Shown here: piece by piece, positions 8,515-20,164 of the stretch
How the letters are laid out: each line of letters opens with the position of its first letter
How positions within the stretch are numbered: the first letter of the stretch is position 1
Assembly: GCF_003315295.1 (NCBI RefSeq)
Contig: NZ_QNRI01000004.1
Span: 62,001-126,000 of the forward strand
Origin: Paraliobacillus ryukyuensis
Lineage (GTDB): Bacteria > Bacillota > Bacilli > Bacillales > Amphibacillaceae
Length of the DNA: 64,000 nt
Direction: 5' to 3'
The notes under the pieces: model-generated
What the model was told of the DNA's origin: nothing
The model's database searches: none
Seen by the model: only the letters and a program-made list of their open reading frames with translations
Position numbers and translations under genes: made by a program

Positions 8515-9696
8515 GTGTCTACGTTAAATGAAAAAGCATTAGCTATGCATCAAGATTTTCAAGGTAAATTGACGGTGCATTCTAAAGTCGACATTTCTAA
8601 TCAAGAAGATCTAAGCCTTGCTTATTCTCCAGGAGTGGCAGAGCCTTGTAGAGCAATTGCCAATGAGGCTGATTTGGCATATACCTATACCATGAAGTCT
8701 AATATGGTTGCGGTAGTTACCGATGGTTCGGCCGTATTAGGGTTAGGAAATATAGGTTCCCAAGCTGCGCTGCCAGTAATGGAAGGAAAAGCAGTGCTGT
8801 TTAAAAACTTCGCTAATGTTGATGCTTTTCCAATATGTCTGGCTACACAGAACGTAGATACTATTATTCAAACAGTAAAATTGTTAGCCCCTACTTTTGG
8901 TGGAGTTAATTTAGAGGATATTGCAGCTCCTAACTGCTTTACTATTGAAAAAGCTTTAAAACAGGCGTTAGATATTCCGGTTTTTCATGATGATCAGCAC
9001 GGAACAGCAATTGTTACACTTGCTGGGCTATTTAATGCACTTAAATTAGTCAATAAAACATTCCATTCTATTAAAGTTGTTGTCAATGGCGCGGGGGCAG
9101 CTGGTGTTGCTATTGTGCAACTATTACACTACTTTGGTGTCAAAGACATTATTTTATGTGATTCAAAAGGTGCTATCTATCAAGGTAGAGAAATAGGCAT
9201 GAATGAAATAAAAGAAGAAATTGCTACGTACACAAACGTGAATAAAAAAAGTGGTAACTTAGCAACAGTTATTGAAGGTACGGATGTATTTATCGGTGTA
9301 TCACTAGGGAACTTAGTTACTTCTGAAATGATCGAATCAATGAATGAAGACGCAATAGTATTTGCTATGGCTAATCCTGATCCTGAAATTGAGCCAGCAC
9401 TAGCTAAACAAGCAGGTGCTAGAATCGTAGGTACTGGAAGATCGGATTACCAAAACCAAGTTAATAATGTGCTCGCTTTTCCTGGGATTTTTAGAGGTGC
9501 TTTGGATGTACAAGCATCAGATATCAATGAGGAGATGAAAGTAGCTGCAGTAAAAGCGATAGCTACTTTAATTGATGAGAATGATTTACATGAGGATTAT
9601 GTGATTCCGAATCCATTTGATGAACGAGTTGCTCCTGCTGTTGCTAAAGCGGTCGCTAGAGCAGCTATAGAAACAGGTGTGGCTAGAAAAATTTAA
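8515..9696 (+). CDS. ytsJ: NAD(P)-dependent malic enzyme (YtsJ type)
   Basis: Converts malate to pyruvate and CO2 with reduction of NAD(P). The N-terminal half carries LAYSPGVAEPC and DGSAVLGLGNIG; the metal/substrate segment FHDDQHGTAIV and the dinucleotide-binding NGAGAAGVAIV follow. ATG at 8491 is in frame, but the ribosome site AAGGGGAG (8501-8508) lies downstream of it, so GTG at 8515 is the real start. That gives 393 residues and an N-terminus matching B. subtilis YtsJ. It heads a probable operon with the GntR gene and accDA, which links NADPH and pyruvate supply with fatty acid synthesis. Confidence 0.95.
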   Translation: MSTLNEKALAMHQDFQGKLTVHSKVDISNQEDLSLAYSPGVAEPCRAIANEADLAYTYTMKSNMVAVVTDGSAVLGLGNIGSQAALPVMEGKAVLFKNFANVDAFPICLATQNVDTIIQTVKLLAPTFGGVNLEDIAAPNCFTIEKALKQALDIPVFHDDQHGTAIVTLAGLFNALKLVNKTFHSIKVVVNGAGAAGVAIVQLLHYFGVKDIILCDSKGAIYQGREIGMNEIKEEIATYTNVNKKSGNLATVIEGTDVFIGVSLGNLVTSEMIESMNEDAIVFAMANPDPEIEPALAKQAGARIVGTGRSDYQNQVNNVLAFPGIFRGALDVQASDINEEMKVAAVKAIATLIDENDLHEDYVIPNPFDERVAPAVAKAVARAAIETGVARKI

Positions 9697-9735
9697 AAAG
9701 GTTTTTAATACATGTAAAGGAGTGGCCAACAATCA

Positions 9736-10338
9736 GTGTCGCTAGCTAAGCAAAAAGCATATGAAAGTGTATTAGACAAGCTTAAACATTTTATTAATGA
9801 TAAACAGCTACAGCCTGGAGATAAACTACCATCTGAACGTGAATTTGCTGAACAATTAGGGGTAGGAAGATCATCTGTGCGAGAAGCTTTGCGTGCTATC
9901 GAACTGTTAGGTCTAATAGAAACGAGACAAGGAGAAGGTACGTTTCTTCGTGAATATCAATCACTAAGTACGGTTCGAGTTCTGTCAAGCTTTATACTGC
10001 AAGAGCAGCATACAGTAGAAGAAGTGGGTGATCTAAGACGCCTGGTTGAGAAAGAAGCCCTAAAGCTTGCTTTTAAACAGACACGTCAACTTGTTTCTGA
10101 GCAATGGTTGCAACTTTTTACTGAAGAAACTACATTTGATACCGATCACCATTATCTTTTCTTTCAAGTAGTTTTTAAAAATATTGAACATCCATTATTA
10201 CAAAAATTGTGGCATTTCCTAATGGATTTCTCACATCATACAGATTTCATACAATATAATAAAGAATTTTATCAAGATTTAATTTATATATTTAAACATA
10301 ATACTATTGAAATTATTGAAGATTTATATGAGAAATAA
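9736..10338 (+). CDS. GntR family transcriptional regulator, FadR subfamily
   Basis: 200 residues. The N-terminal winged helix-turn-helix (about 1-75) has the GntR hallmarks LQPGDKLPSEREFAEQLGVG, SSVREALRAIELLGLI and G-E-G-T-F. The C-terminal part begins with DLRRLVEKEA like an FCD domain, but is short (about 110 residues) and lacks the full set of His metal ligands, so ligand sensing is uncertain. GTG start at 9736 with AAAGGAGTGG upstream. Position between malic enzyme and accD, plus the FadR-like palindrome at 8459-8469, suggests it controls this operon; the effector is unknown. Confidence 0.85.
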   Translation: MSLAKQKAYESVLDKLKHFINDKQLQPGDKLPSEREFAEQLGVGRSSVREALRAIELLGLIETRQGEGTFLREYQSLSTVRVLSSFILQEQHTVEEVGDLRRLVEKEALKLAFKQTRQLVSEQWLQLFTEETTFDTDHHYLFFQVVFKNIEHPLLQKLWHFLMDFSHHTDFIQYNKEFYQDLIYIFKHNTIEIIEDLYEK

Positions 10339-10374
10339 TTTATACAGAAATTGCTGGATTAGGAGGAATTATCC

Positions 10375-11238
10375 TTGGCATTTAAAAACCCATTTACGAA
10401 AAAGAAAAAATATGCATCAATCCCTAGTGAAAAAGCAAAACAAGATATTCCACATGGATTAATGCAAAAATGTGAAAGTTGCCAAAAAATCTTTTATCAA
10501 AAAGAATGGAAAAAACAACTGAATGTATGCCCAGAATGTGGTCATCATCATAAATTAGGAGCATATGAGCGAATTGAACATCTAATGGATGAGCAAACAT
10601 TTGAAGAATGGGATAAAGAGTTAACATCAAAAAATCCTTTAGCGTTTCCTGGATATGAGGAAAAATTAGAAAAAGATAAAGAAAAAACTGGTTTAAAAGA
10701 AGCGGTTGTTACAGGAAAAGGAGAAATTAACGGTTCGCCAACAGCTATTGCAGTAATGGACGCGCGATTTCGAATGGCTAGTATGGGAGCCATAGTTGGA
10801 GAAAAAATTGCTCGAGCGATTGAGCGAGCAAAAGAATTACAGTTACCAATCATTATCTTTACTGCTTCCGGTGGCGCTAGAATGCAAGAAGGTATGATAA
10901 GCTTAATGCAAATGGCTAAAACATCTATTGCAGTAGATCGTTTTAATCAAGCTGGCGGTTGTATGATTGTTGTCATGACAAATCCTACAACAGGCGGGGT
11001 GTCAGCAAGCTTTGCTTCTATCGGAGATTATCATTTTGCGGAGCCTGGTGCATTAATTGGTTTTGCGGGCAGAAGAATTATCGAACAGACGATTAGGGAA
11101 AAGTTGCCTAAGGACTTTCAAACTGCAGAATTTCAATTAGAACACGGTCAAGTAGATAAAGTTATTTCTCGTCATGATTTGAAGAAAACACTCTCGGTTG
11201 TACTAGAGATGCACCAAGTTGGGGGCGATCAAACTTGA
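10375..11238 (+). CDS. accD: Acetyl-CoA carboxylase carboxyltransferase subunit beta
   Basis: AccD pairs with AccA to transfer carboxyl from biotin to acetyl-CoA, making malonyl-CoA for fatty acid synthesis. 287 residues. A four-cysteine zinc ribbon (CESC ... CPEC, about residues 33-56) precedes the crotonase-like carboxyltransferase domain with [10 protein letters not shown] and [13 protein letters not shown] start at 10375 with AGGAGG at 10361-10366. Its last four bases overlap the accA start, so the two subunits are translationally coupled. Confidence 0.97.
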   Translation: MAFKNPFTKKKKYASIPSEKAKQDIPHGLMQKCESCQKIFYQKEWKKQLNVCPECGHHHKLGAYERIEHLMDEQTFEEWDKELTSKNPLAFPGYEEKLEKDKEKTGLKEAVVTGKGEINGSPTAIAVMDARFRMASMGAIVGEKIARAIERAKELQLPIIIFTASGGARMQEGMISLMQMAKTSIAVDRFNQAGGCMIVVMTNPTTGGVSASFASIGDYHFAEPGALIGFAGRRIIEQTIREKLPKDFQTAEFQLEHGQVDKVISRHDLKKTLSVVLEMHQVGGDQT

Positions 11239-12188
11239 ATCAAGTATTAGAATTTGAAAAACCAATTGTTGAATTAAAGGAAAAAATAAGCGAATTAAAA
11301 AGATTGACAGAAGGTAGCGAAATGGATCTGTCAAATGAGATAAGCACGTTAGAAAAGAGATTAGAGAAATTAGAAGTTGATATATACAGTAATTTAAATT
11401 CATGGGAAAGAGTTCAAATTGCCAGGCATGGAAAGCGACCAACTACATTAGACTATGTAAATGAGATATTTACCGGTTTTATCGAATTACATGGGGATCG
11501 CTTATTTGGAGATGATCCAGCTATTGTTACTGGTATTGCGAAATATCAAGGGAATCCCGTCACAATTATTGGGCATCAACGAGGTAAAAATACCAAAGAC
11601 AATATCTATCGTAATTTTGGCAGTCCCCATCCTGAAGGGTATCGAAAAGCATTGAGACAAATGAAGTTAGCAGCAAAATTTAATCGACCAATTATTACGT
11701 TTATTGATACAAAAGGTGCTCATCCTGGTAAAGCAGCTGAAGAGAGAGGCCAAGGAGAAGCAATTGCACGTAATTTAATGGAAATGGCATCATTGCAAGT
11801 ACCGATTATTTCTATCGTAATTGGTGAAGGTGGAAGTGGTGGAGCTTTAGGGATTGGTGTTGCTGATCAAATCTTTATGTTAGAGAATTCCACTTATTCG
11901 GTAATCTCACCTGAAGGCGGTGCAAGTATCCTTTGGAAAGATGCTAAATTTGCTAAAGAGGCTGCTGAATCGATGAAAATCACTGCCAGAGATCTAAAAG
12001 AATTAGAAATTATTGATCAAGTTATTTCAGAACCTCGTGGTGGAGCACATCGGGACATGCAAGCACAAGCGAAAGAAATTGATAAACAAATTGAACAATC
12101 ATTAGCTACGCTGGTTCAAATGGATAAGGATGCATTAATCGAAGGAAGATGGCAAAAATATAAAAATATCGGATCCATGGATGAATGA
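11235..12188 (+). CDS. accA: Acetyl-CoA carboxylase carboxyltransferase subunit alpha
   Basis: 317 residues, standard for AccA. An N-terminal helical region (about 1-50) precedes the carboxyltransferase domain with [26 protein letters not shown] and [18 protein letters not shown] start at 11235 overlaps the accD stop by four bases. The stop codon sits inside the stem of a terminator hairpin. It forms the alpha2-beta2 carboxyltransferase with AccD. Confidence 0.97.
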   Translation: MNQVLEFEKPIVELKEKISELKRLTEGSEMDLSNEISTLEKRLEKLEVDIYSNLNSWERVQIARHGKRPTTLDYVNEIFTGFIELHGDRLFGDDPAIVTGIAKYQGNPVTIIGHQRGKNTKDNIYRNFGSPHPEGYRKALRQMKLAAKFNRPIITFIDTKGAHPGKAAEERGQGEAIARNLMEMASLQVPIISIVIGEGGSGGALGIGVADQIFMLENSTYSVISPEGGASILWKDAKFAKEAAESMKITARDLKELEIIDQVISEPRGGAHRDMQAQAKEIDKQIEQSLATLVQMDKDALIEGRWQKYKNIGSMDE

Positions 12189-12220
12189 GGGATGATAGCA
12201 ACCTTTGCTCATCCCTTATT
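12184..12220 (+). terminator. Terminator after accA
   Basis: Arms 12184-12195 and 12209-12220 pair over 12 bp with one G-U pair; a short T-rich tail follows. It includes the accA stop codon. Between here and pfkA (12444) there is about 220 nt of AT-rich sequence with TATAAT at 12349-12354 as a likely pfkA -10 box but no strong -35. Confidence 0.6.
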
Positions 12221-12425
12221 TATGTTATAATTAATAATTGAGGATTTTTACCACTATAATTTTATTTGATTTGCATAAAATAACCCTCCCTGACAAAAAT
12301 AGCAACTAAATTGTCATATTTACGGGTGTGATTATTCACTCTTTCATGTATAATCTTAATTGAAATAATCAGTGATTATATTTATTATGAAAAGAGATAG
12401 GTTTATAATGGAGTATGAGAACTAA

Positions 12426-13403
<978 letters not shown>

Positions 13404-13462
13404 ATTTAGACGATTTTTATCAAGTGTAGTACACTTGGATTACTCAAGGAGGAAATAAAATT

Positions 13463-15226
13463 ATGAGAAGAACAAAGATTGTAAGTACGATTGGACCAGC
13501 ATCTGAATCCGTAGAAAAATTAGTCCAATTAATTGAAGCCGGAATGAATGTGGCTAGGCTTAATTTTTCTCACGGAGATTTCGAAGAGCATGGTCAGCGT
13601 ATTAAAAATATTCGTGAAGCTGCAGAGAAAACTGGTAAGACAGTAGCTATTCTATTGGACACCAAAGGACCAGAAATCAGAACTGGTGTAATGGAAGATG
13701 GCGCTGTAGAAATTATTAAAGGAAATAACATTAATGTTTCTATGGATGAGAGTGTACTTGGAACTACAGAAAAATTTGCAGTAACGTATCCTGAATTAAT
13801 TAATGACGTACATCCAGGATCAAAAATTCTTTTAGATGACGGTTTAATTGAATTAGAAGTAGAAGAAATTCTTAAAGACAAAAATGAATTAAAGACAAAA
13901 GCGTTAAACTCAGGTATCCTTAAAAATAAAAAAGGTGTCAATGTACCATATGTAAGTGTTAATTTACCAGGAATTACAGATAAAGATGCAGCAGATATTA
14001 AATTTGGTATTGAACAAGAAGTTGATTTTATTGCTGCTTCCTTTGTGCGTCGTGCTTCAGACGTCTTAGAAATTAAAGAATTATTAGATGAAAATAATGC
14101 ATCTCATATTCAAATTATACCAAAAATTGAAAATCAAGAAGGTGTCGACAACTTAGACGCTATCTTGCAAGTTAGTGATGGATTAATGGTAGCTCGTGGG
14201 GATCTAGGAGTGGAAATTCCACCTGAAGATGTACCGCTTGTTCAAAAAGAAATGATCCATAAATGTAATGTTGCTGGTAAGCCAGTTATTACAGCTACAC
14301 AAATGTTAGATTCGATGCAACGTAACCCACGACCAACTCGTGCGGAAGCTTCTGACGTTGCTAATGCGATTTTTGATGGTACAGATGCCATTATGTTATC
14401 AGGCGAAACAGCTGCAGGTGATTACCCTGTTGAAGCGGTCCAAACAATGAGTAATATTGCTACAAAAGCTGAAACTAGTCTTGATCATGCGTCTGTTTTA
14501 GATAACCTGTCTAAATCTAGTGATGTGACAATTACAGATGCGATTAGTCAATCGGTAAATCACTCTGCTATGAACTTAAACGTAGATGCGATTTTAACGC
14601 CAACAGTAAGTGGTCACACTGCTCGTATGATCTCAAAATATCGTCCAGAAGCACCAATTATTGCATTAACGTTTGATGAACGCATTACACGCCGTCTTGC
14701 TTTAGTTTGGGGTGTACAAACGATTAAAGGAACATTAGCATATTCTACAGATGATGTCCTTGACCTTGCGATTCAACGTGGTCTATCGACAGGATACTTC
14801 AAACGAGGTGACCGTGTAATTATCACTGCAGGTGTACCTGTAGGCGAAAGTGGAACAACGAACCTCATGAAGATTCACGTGATTGGCGATGTACTCGCTG
14901 ACGGTCAGGGTGTTGGAAAAGGAAGCTCTTTCGGTAAAGCTGTTTTAGCTAAAAATGCTGAAGAAGCAAATGAAAAAATGTCAGAAGGCGACATTTTGGT
15001 CACTTATGGTACAGATAAAGATATGATGTCTGCTCTTGAAAAAGCAAGTGGTATTATTACTGAAGAAGGTGGGCTAACCTCACACGCTGCTTTAGTAGCG
15101 TTAGATTTAGGCATTCCAGTCGTTGTCGGTGTAAAAAAAGCAATGAATATCGTGAAAGATGGTTCAGAAATTACAATTGATGCAAAAAAAGGTGACATTT
15201 ACGAAGGTCATGCAAGTATTCTATAA
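13463..15226 (+). CDS. pyk: Pyruvate kinase with C-terminal PEP-utilising domain
   Basis: 587 residues. Residues 1-475 are the standard pyruvate kinase (TIGPASES at the N-terminus, [11 protein letters not shown], the catalytic [10 protein letters not shown] segment and ETAAGDYP). The last 110 residues form the extra PEP-utilising (phosphohistidine-like) domain found in Bacillus pyruvate kinases, with [21 protein letters not shown] split across its core. It transfers phosphate from PEP to ADP. GGAGG lies just upstream of ATG 13463. Co-transcription with pfkA is likely. Confidence 0.97.
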   Translation: MRRTKIVSTIGPASESVEKLVQLIEAGMNVARLNFSHGDFEEHGQRIKNIREAAEKTGKTVAILLDTKGPEIRTGVMEDGAVEIIKGNNINVSMDESVLGTTEKFAVTYPELINDVHPGSKILLDDGLIELEVEEILKDKNELKTKALNSGILKNKKGVNVPYVSVNLPGITDKDAADIKFGIEQEVDFIAASFVRRASDVLEIKELLDENNASHIQIIPKIENQEGVDNLDAILQVSDGLMVARGDLGVEIPPEDVPLVQKEMIHKCNVAGKPVITATQMLDSMQRNPRPTRAEASDVANAIFDGTDAIMLSGETAAGDYPVEAVQTMSNIATKAETSLDHASVLDNLSKSSDVTITDAISQSVNHSAMNLNVDAILTPTVSGHTARMISKYRPEAPIIALTFDERITRRLALVWGVQTIKGTLAYSTDDVLDLAIQRGLSTGYFKRGDRVIITAGVPVGESGTTNLMKIHVIGDVLADGQGVGKGSSFGKAVLAKNAEEANEKMSEGDILVTYGTDKDMMSALEKASGIITEEGGLTSHAALVALDLGIPVVVGVKKAMNIVKDGSEITIDAKKGDIYEGHASIL

Positions 15227-15236
15227 TTAAGATGAG

Positions 15237-15265
15237 AAAAAGAAGGGGGATTCCCCTTCTTTTTT
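15237..15265 (+). terminator. Intrinsic terminator after pyk
   Basis: AGAAGGGG (15241-15248) pairs with CCCCTTCT (15253-15260), extended by four A-T pairs, and ends in a T-run. Confidence 0.85.
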
Positions 15266-15295
15266 AACCATCACTGCAAAGAGGAGAGTTTTATC

Positions 15296-15685
15296 ATGTT
15301 TCGTTGGTTATTTTTATTTATTATTATTGTACCAGCATTAGAAATTGGTATTTTTGTTTGGGCTGGTAATTTAATTGGAGCATGGTGGGTGATTTTTCTT
15401 ATTATCTTGACAGGCGTTCTTGGTGCATATCTTGCTAAAAGGGAAGGGCTACAAACCTTACAAATGGCTCAAAGAGAAATGAGTTATGGAAGAATGCCGG
15501 CTGAACAGATCTTTGATGGTATATGTATTCTAGTAGGTGCAGTAGTTCTCTTGACACCGGGTTTTATTACAGATACGATCGGTTTTTTGCTTCTATTCCC
15601 TGCTACTAGAAGACCATTAAAATCGTTATTACGCAGACTTATTCAAAAAATGATGGACAATGGAAACATTATTTATTTTAGGTGA
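15296..15685 (+). CDS. fxsA: FxsA family membrane protein
   Basis: 129 residues with about three hydrophobic segments (about 4-22, 27-46, 72-96) and a basic C-terminus (TRRPLKSLLRRLIQKM). This is the FxsA family; E. coli FxsA, when overproduced, relieves exclusion of phage T7 by the F plasmid, but the normal role is unknown. GAGGAGAG precedes ATG 15296. The gene converges on ytvI and their 3' ends overlap by 8 nt (15678-15685). Confidence 0.88.
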   Translation: MFRWLFLFIIIVPALEIGIFVWAGNLIGAWWVIFLIILTGVLGAYLAKREGLQTLQMAQREMSYGRMPAEQIFDGICILVGAVVLLTPGFITDTIGFLLLFPATRRPLKSLLRRLIQKMMDNGNIIYFR

Positions 15686-16799
15686 TAGTTCCGTTTTTAA
15701 TATATCTCCAAAGATGATGAAATAAATGAGATTGATACAAGGCTTGAATAATAATACTGAATAATGGTACTAAGAAAATACCAAATAATCCAAAGATACG
15801 AAAACTAATAAAAGTAATCATTAGCATGAGTAATGGATTAACCCCGATCTGACTTGCGAGTAGTTTAGGTTCTGTCAATTGTCTTTGCAATACAATAATA
15901 CCATATAATATGGCTAGTTGGATGGTTAATGTATAGTCTCCGGTAAGGAAGAGATAGCCAATCCAAGGAATGAAAAATAACCCCGTTCCTAAATATGGAA
16001 TAAAATCTACTAACCCTATTATTAGAGCTAATGTAAAAGAATAATCCACTCCAATTACTAATAATCCAAGATAGATAATAATGATTGAAATCAATGTTAA
16101 TAACAATTGGGCTCTTATATAACCAAATAAAGCTTTTTGTGATGTGAGCTTCATTGCGTGTATTGTTTCTTTGAATAAAAGTGGCATGTGAGCATGGTAC
16201 ACATTTTTCAGCTTGTACCATTCTTGACAAATAAAGAAAGTGCCTAAAAAGATGAAAAAACAAATAGAAAAAAGACTCGGGATCATCTGTAATGTATGGA
16301 TGATGGAAGTAAAGGCAGATTCAATCCATGAGGTACTTTGTTGTGTGAATCGTTGTAAAAAATGTTCAAGCTGTTCAATGATCGTTTGCTGCTGATTTTG
16401 TTGTAATGCATCGAATTGGCTCATTAATTGATTATAGATAGGTGTAAGGTGTGTTTCCACTTGTAATTGTATATAATCCGAAAAAATATGGATATGCTTG
16501 GGTATCTGTTTAGTGAGATAATAAAAAGCTTGTACCAATTCAATAGCACCAATTGCAAAAAGTGAAGCGAGTAAACCAAATAAAATGACAAGGACAAAAA
16601 AACTAGCATAAGCCCGAGACATTGGAGTTTGTTTTTCAATAAAAGCAATTGGTTTTTGAAGTATGAAAGCTAATAAAAATGCAAGAAGAAAAGGGTAAAG
16701 ATAAATAATAGCAACATAACAAGTAGCAATCGTAATGGTAGTTGTAGCTATGACTAAAAATAACCGTAATAGTCGTTTCATAATAAGGTCTGTTTTCAT
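15678..16799 (-). CDS. ytvI: AI-2E transporter family membrane protein (YtvI)
   Basis: 373 residues. Hydrophobic segments cluster at the N-terminus (about 12-43 and 62-85) and in the C-terminal half (about 160-190, 220-355), with a central soluble, glutamine-rich segment (about 90-155). This is the AI-2E/PerM transporter family layout with the conserved F-I-P-Y-L-G-T-G-L element near residue 265. Members include exporters of varied substrates; YtvI-type proteins are sporulation-linked in Bacillus, substrate unknown. ATG 16799 has GGAG about 9 nt upstream. It is transcribed against its neighbours. Confidence 0.88.
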   Translation of the reverse strand: MKTDLIMKRLLRLFLVIATTTITIATCYVAIIYLYPFLLAFLLAFILQKPIAFIEKQTPMSRAYASFFVLVILFGLLASLFAIGAIELVQAFYYLTKQIPKHIHIFSDYIQLQVETHLTPIYNQLMSQFDALQQNQQQTIIEQLEHFLQRFTQQSTSWIESAFTSIIHTLQMIPSLFSICFFIFLGTFFICQEWYKLKNVYHAHMPLLFKETIHAMKLTSQKALFGYIRAQLLLTLISIIIIYLGLLVIGVDYSFTLALIIGLVDFIPYLGTGLFFIPWIGYLFLTGDYTLTIQLAILYGIIVLQRQLTEPKLLASQIGVNPLLMLMITFISFRIFGLFGIFLVPLFSIIIQALYQSHLFHHLWRYIKNGTIT

Positions 16800-16909
16800 C
16801 TATCTCGCTCCAAAAGTAGTATCTATGATAAAGATATTTTTCATTTAAGCAAAATATGTGATAATATTAAAATAAATCGCCGTAGAAATAAATAGTTGGA
16901 GGCGTGTGT

Positions 16910-17374
16910 ATGTTTAATCAGTCTACTTTATTTTTATTAGTTTTATTTGCTCTAGGTTATATCGGAAAAAACCAATCCATTATGATTGCTGTATATGTGT
17001 TATTAGGAATTCAATTATTTAAAATGGATCATAAGTTATTTCCGTACATACAAGATAAAGGGATGCTCTGGGGAGTTACGATTATTACAATTGCCGTTTT
17101 GGTTCCAATAGCAAGTGGAGAAATTGGGTTTCAAGATTTATTGGAAAGTGTCAAATCTTATTATGGTTGGATTGCTTTAGGGGCAGGTATGTTTGTTGCT
17201 TTGGTTGCCAAAGGTGGATTAGATTTATTAGCAAATGATCCGCATTTAACAACTGCATTAGTGATGGGGACCATACTAGCTGTTGTTTTCTTTCAAGGGG
17301 TCGCAGTTGGTCCATTAATCGGGGCTGGTATTGCTTATATGGTTATGCGTATCGTTGATTTTTTTGCTACATAA
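16910..17374 (+). CDS. DUF441 membrane protein (YtwI type)
   Basis: 154 residues with about four or five membrane segments and conserved glycines (PIASGEIGF, GVAVGPLIGAGIAYM). The DUF441 family has no known function. GTG at 16904 lies directly against the GGAGG at 16898-16902, so ATG at 16910 is the better start. It sits immediately before citZ as in B. subtilis. Confidence 0.85.
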   Translation: MFNQSTLFLLVLFALGYIGKNQSIMIAVYVLLGIQLFKMDHKLFPYIQDKGMLWGVTIITIAVLVPIASGEIGFQDLLESVKSYYGWIALGAGMFVALVAKGGLDLLANDPHLTTALVMGTILAVVFFQGVAVGPLIGAGIAYMVMRIVDFFAT

Positions 17375-17437
17375 TAATACAACAGACAATAATTAGCTAA
17401 CTGGTAGCTGAAATGTAAAACAAAAGGAGGGGAATAC

Positions 17438-18556
17438 ATGTCAACTACCAAGGGATTGGAAGGAGTTATTGCAACAGAGTCATCGATAAGTTCTATCAGC
17501 GATGATCAATTAACTTATGTTGGTTATCAAATTGATGATTTGGCAGAATATTGTAGTTTTGAAGAAGTAATTTATTTGTTATGGCATAAAAAACTCCCGA
17601 CTAAAACGGAACTTAACTCGTTTAATAAAAGCATCTCAACAAATATGTTTTTACCGAAAGAGATTATCCAACACCTGAATACATATAATCTCTCTACTGT
17701 ACATCCAATGGCAGTTTTACGATCGACTGTTTCGCTGTTAGGATTGCATGACCCAGAAATAGATGATATGAATGCAGAGGCTAATATACGAAAAGCGATT
17801 CGCCTTCAGGCCAAAATGTGTGCCCTAATTGCCGCATTTTCTAGAATTCGATCTGGAAAAGAACCACTATCACCTAAAGAAGGACTAGGATATGCAGCTA
17901 ATTTCTTGTACATGTTACGTGGAGAAGAAGCAAATCAGCTAGAAATAGAAGCTTTTAATAAAGCTTTAGTCTTACACGCTGATCATGAGTTAAATGCCTC
18001 TACCTTCACTGCTCGTGTTTGTGTAGCCACCTTATCTGATTTATATTCAGGTATCACAGCTGCTATTGGAGCTTTAAAAGGACCATTACATGGGGGCGCA
18101 AATGAACAAGTGATGCGCATGCTAACAGAAATTTGTGAAATAGAACATGCTATTCCTTATATTAAACAAAAATTAAATAATAAAGAAAAAATAATGGGGA
18201 TGGGACACCGCGTTTATCGTACAGGTGATCCTCGGGCCAAACACTTAAAGAAGATGTCAAAACAATTGACTGAAATGATTGGACAGCCAAAATGGTATGA
18301 GATGTCTGTGGAAATAGAAACATTTATCAAGCAAGAAAAAGGCTTGCCAGCAAATGTAGATTTTTATTCTGCATCTGTTTATCACAGTCTTGGTATTTCA
18401 CATGATCTATTCACACCTATTTTTGCTATGAGCCGGACATCTGGTTGGCTAGCCCATATTCTAGAACAATATGAAAATAACCGACTTATTCGTCCGCGTG
18501 CTGAATATGTTGGACCGATTCACCAATCATTTGTTCCATTAACGGAACGTCAGTAA
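17438..18556 (+). CDS. citZ: Citrate synthase
   Basis: Condenses oxaloacetate and acetyl-CoA to citrate at the head of the TCA cycle. 372 residues, typical for the type I Gram-positive enzyme. Catalytic histidines are in LHADHELNAST (about 190) and in GMGHRVYRTGDPRA (about 250-264); the catalytic Asp is within NVDFYSASVYH (about 305). AAGGAGGGG precedes ATG 17438. icd follows 40 nt downstream, so the two form an operon. Confidence 0.96.
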   Translation: MSTTKGLEGVIATESSISSISDDQLTYVGYQIDDLAEYCSFEEVIYLLWHKKLPTKTELNSFNKSISTNMFLPKEIIQHLNTYNLSTVHPMAVLRSTVSLLGLHDPEIDDMNAEANIRKAIRLQAKMCALIAAFSRIRSGKEPLSPKEGLGYAANFLYMLRGEEANQLEIEAFNKALVLHADHELNASTFTARVCVATLSDLYSGITAAIGALKGPLHGGANEQVMRMLTEICEIEHAIPYIKQKLNNKEKIMGMGHRVYRTGDPRAKHLKKMSKQLTEMIGQPKWYEMSVEIETFIKQEKGLPANVDFYSASVYHSLGISHDLFTPIFAMSRTSGWLAHILEQYENNRLIRPRAEYVGPIHQSFVPLTERQ

Positions 18557-18596
18557 TCGTAGCATACTATTGTAATAGTTGAAGGAGGAAATGAAA

Positions 18597-19871
18597 ATGA
18601 CAAATGCTGAAAAAATCACAGTAACAAATGGTGTCGTACATACACCAGATAATGCAATAATTCCTTATATTGAAGGAGACGGTACTGGTCCTGATATTTG
18701 GTCTGCTGCTAGTCGTGTAATTGAAGCAGCGGTTGAAAAAGCCTACAATGGTACAAAATCAATCACTTGGAAAGAAGTTTATGCAGGACAAAAAGCTTTT
18801 GACAAGACTGGTGAGTGGTTACCAACTGAAACATTAGATACGATAAGAGAATATAAAATCGCAATAAAAGGCCCCCTAACTACACCGATAGGGGGAGGAA
18901 TTCGTTCATTGAATGTAGCATTACGCCAACAGCTGGATTTATTTACTTGTCTACGTCCTGTACGCTATTTCGCAGGTGTACCTTCTCCAGTCAAACGACC
19001 AGAAGATACGGATATGGTTATTTTCCGTGAAAATACAGAAGATATTTATGCTGGAATAGAGTGGCAACAAGGTTCCGATGAGGTGAAGAAAGTAATTGAT
19101 TTTCTTCAAAACGAAATGGGCGTGACAAATATTCGTTTCCCAGAAACATCTGGAATTGGTGTTAAGCCAGTTTCATCTGAGGGGACAGAACGTCTTGTTC
19201 GTGCTGCTATCGATTATGCAATAAAAGAAGGCAGAAAAAGTGTTACCTTAGTTCACAAAGGTAATATCATGAAGTTTACAGAAGGTGCTTTTAAAAACTG
19301 GGGATATGCACTTGCAGAAGAAGAATATGGAGATAAAGTATTCACTTGGGCAGAATACGACCAGATCGTTGAAGCTCAAGGAAGAGAAGCGGCTGATCAA
19401 GCACAGAAAGCTGCGGAACAAGCTGGGAAAATCATTGTGAAAGATGCAATTGCAGATATTTTTCTTCAACAAATTTTAACACGTCCAAAAGAATTCGATG
19501 TTGTTGCAACCATGAACTTAAATGGGGATTATATTTCAGATGCCCTAGCTGCACAAGTTGGTGGCATTGGCATTGCACCTGGAGCAAATATTAATTATGA
19601 AACAGGCCATGCAATATTTGAGGCGACACATGGAACGGCGCCCAAATATGCCGGTTTGGACAAAGTAAACCCATCTTCAGTAATTCTTTCTGGTGTGCTA
19701 ATGCTAGAACACTTAGGCTGGCGAGAAGCAGCAGATCTAATTATAAAATCAATGGACAAAACCATTGGTTCGAAAGTAGTTACCTATGATTTTGCTCGTA
19801 TGATGGAAAATGCAACAGAAGTAAAAACATCAGGCTTTGGACAAGCATTAATTGATAATATGGACAAATAG
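18597..19871 (+). CDS. icd: NADP-dependent isocitrate dehydrogenase
   Basis: Oxidatively decarboxylates isocitrate to 2-oxoglutarate. 424 residues from ATG 18597; the frame reaches back to TTG 18579, but that codon overlaps the ribosome site AAGGAGG (18582-18588), and ATG 18597 aligns with the B. subtilis N-terminus. Motifs include [12 protein letters not shown], the isocitrate-binding [13 protein letters not shown], and [25 protein letters not shown] for cofactor binding. In B. subtilis mdh completes the operon; here a terminator follows directly and mdh is absent. Confidence 0.97.
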   Translation: MTNAEKITVTNGVVHTPDNAIIPYIEGDGTGPDIWSAASRVIEAAVEKAYNGTKSITWKEVYAGQKAFDKTGEWLPTETLDTIREYKIAIKGPLTTPIGGGIRSLNVALRQQLDLFTCLRPVRYFAGVPSPVKRPEDTDMVIFRENTEDIYAGIEWQQGSDEVKKVIDFLQNEMGVTNIRFPETSGIGVKPVSSEGTERLVRAAIDYAIKEGRKSVTLVHKGNIMKFTEGAFKNWGYALAEEEYGDKVFTWAEYDQIVEAQGREAADQAQKAAEQAGKIIVKDAIADIFLQQILTRPKEFDVVATMNLNGDYISDALAAQVGGIGIAPGANINYETGHAIFEATHGTAPKYAGLDKVNPSSVILSGVLMLEHLGWREAADLIIKSMDKTIGSKVVTYDFARMMENATEVKTSGFGQALIDNMDK

Positions 19872-19879
19872 GATAGAGT

Positions 19880-19927
19880 AAAAGCTGTCTCCTAGGTCGT
19901 TAAAGACACTAGGAGACAGCTTTTATT
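19880..19927 (+). terminator. Strong terminator after icd
   Basis: AAAAGCTGTCTCCTAG (19880-19895) pairs perfectly with 19909-19924, followed by T-rich sequence. The remaining 237 nt before phoP hold AT-rich sequence with no gene. Confidence 0.9.
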
Positions 19928-20164
19928 ATAAATAAATATTTTAGGTTATTAACAAGCTAATTGATGTTCATCTGTAAATAATTGACCAAAAGTAAAGCGA
20001 AGTAGAATAAAAAAGAAATATAAAAATAAACATAATATTAATTTTGTAAATAAATTTTTACATTAATATGAGACACTTTATGCTTTATCTGTATTCACAT
20101 TATACAAGCTTCATTGTATGATGAACAATAGAGATAGAGTAAGTAAATTTAAGGGGGCACCAGA

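Noticed and set aside
10548-10853. 101-codon minus-strand ORF inside accD
   Set aside because: Antisense shadow of the carboxyltransferase domain.
13594-13941. 115-codon minus-strand ORF inside pyk
   Set aside because: Serine/isoleucine-rich antisense shadow of a conserved enzyme, without a ribosome site.
13463-15226. Pyruvate kinase fusion as a novelty
   Set aside because: The C-terminal PEP-utilising domain is standard in Bacillus pyruvate kinases.
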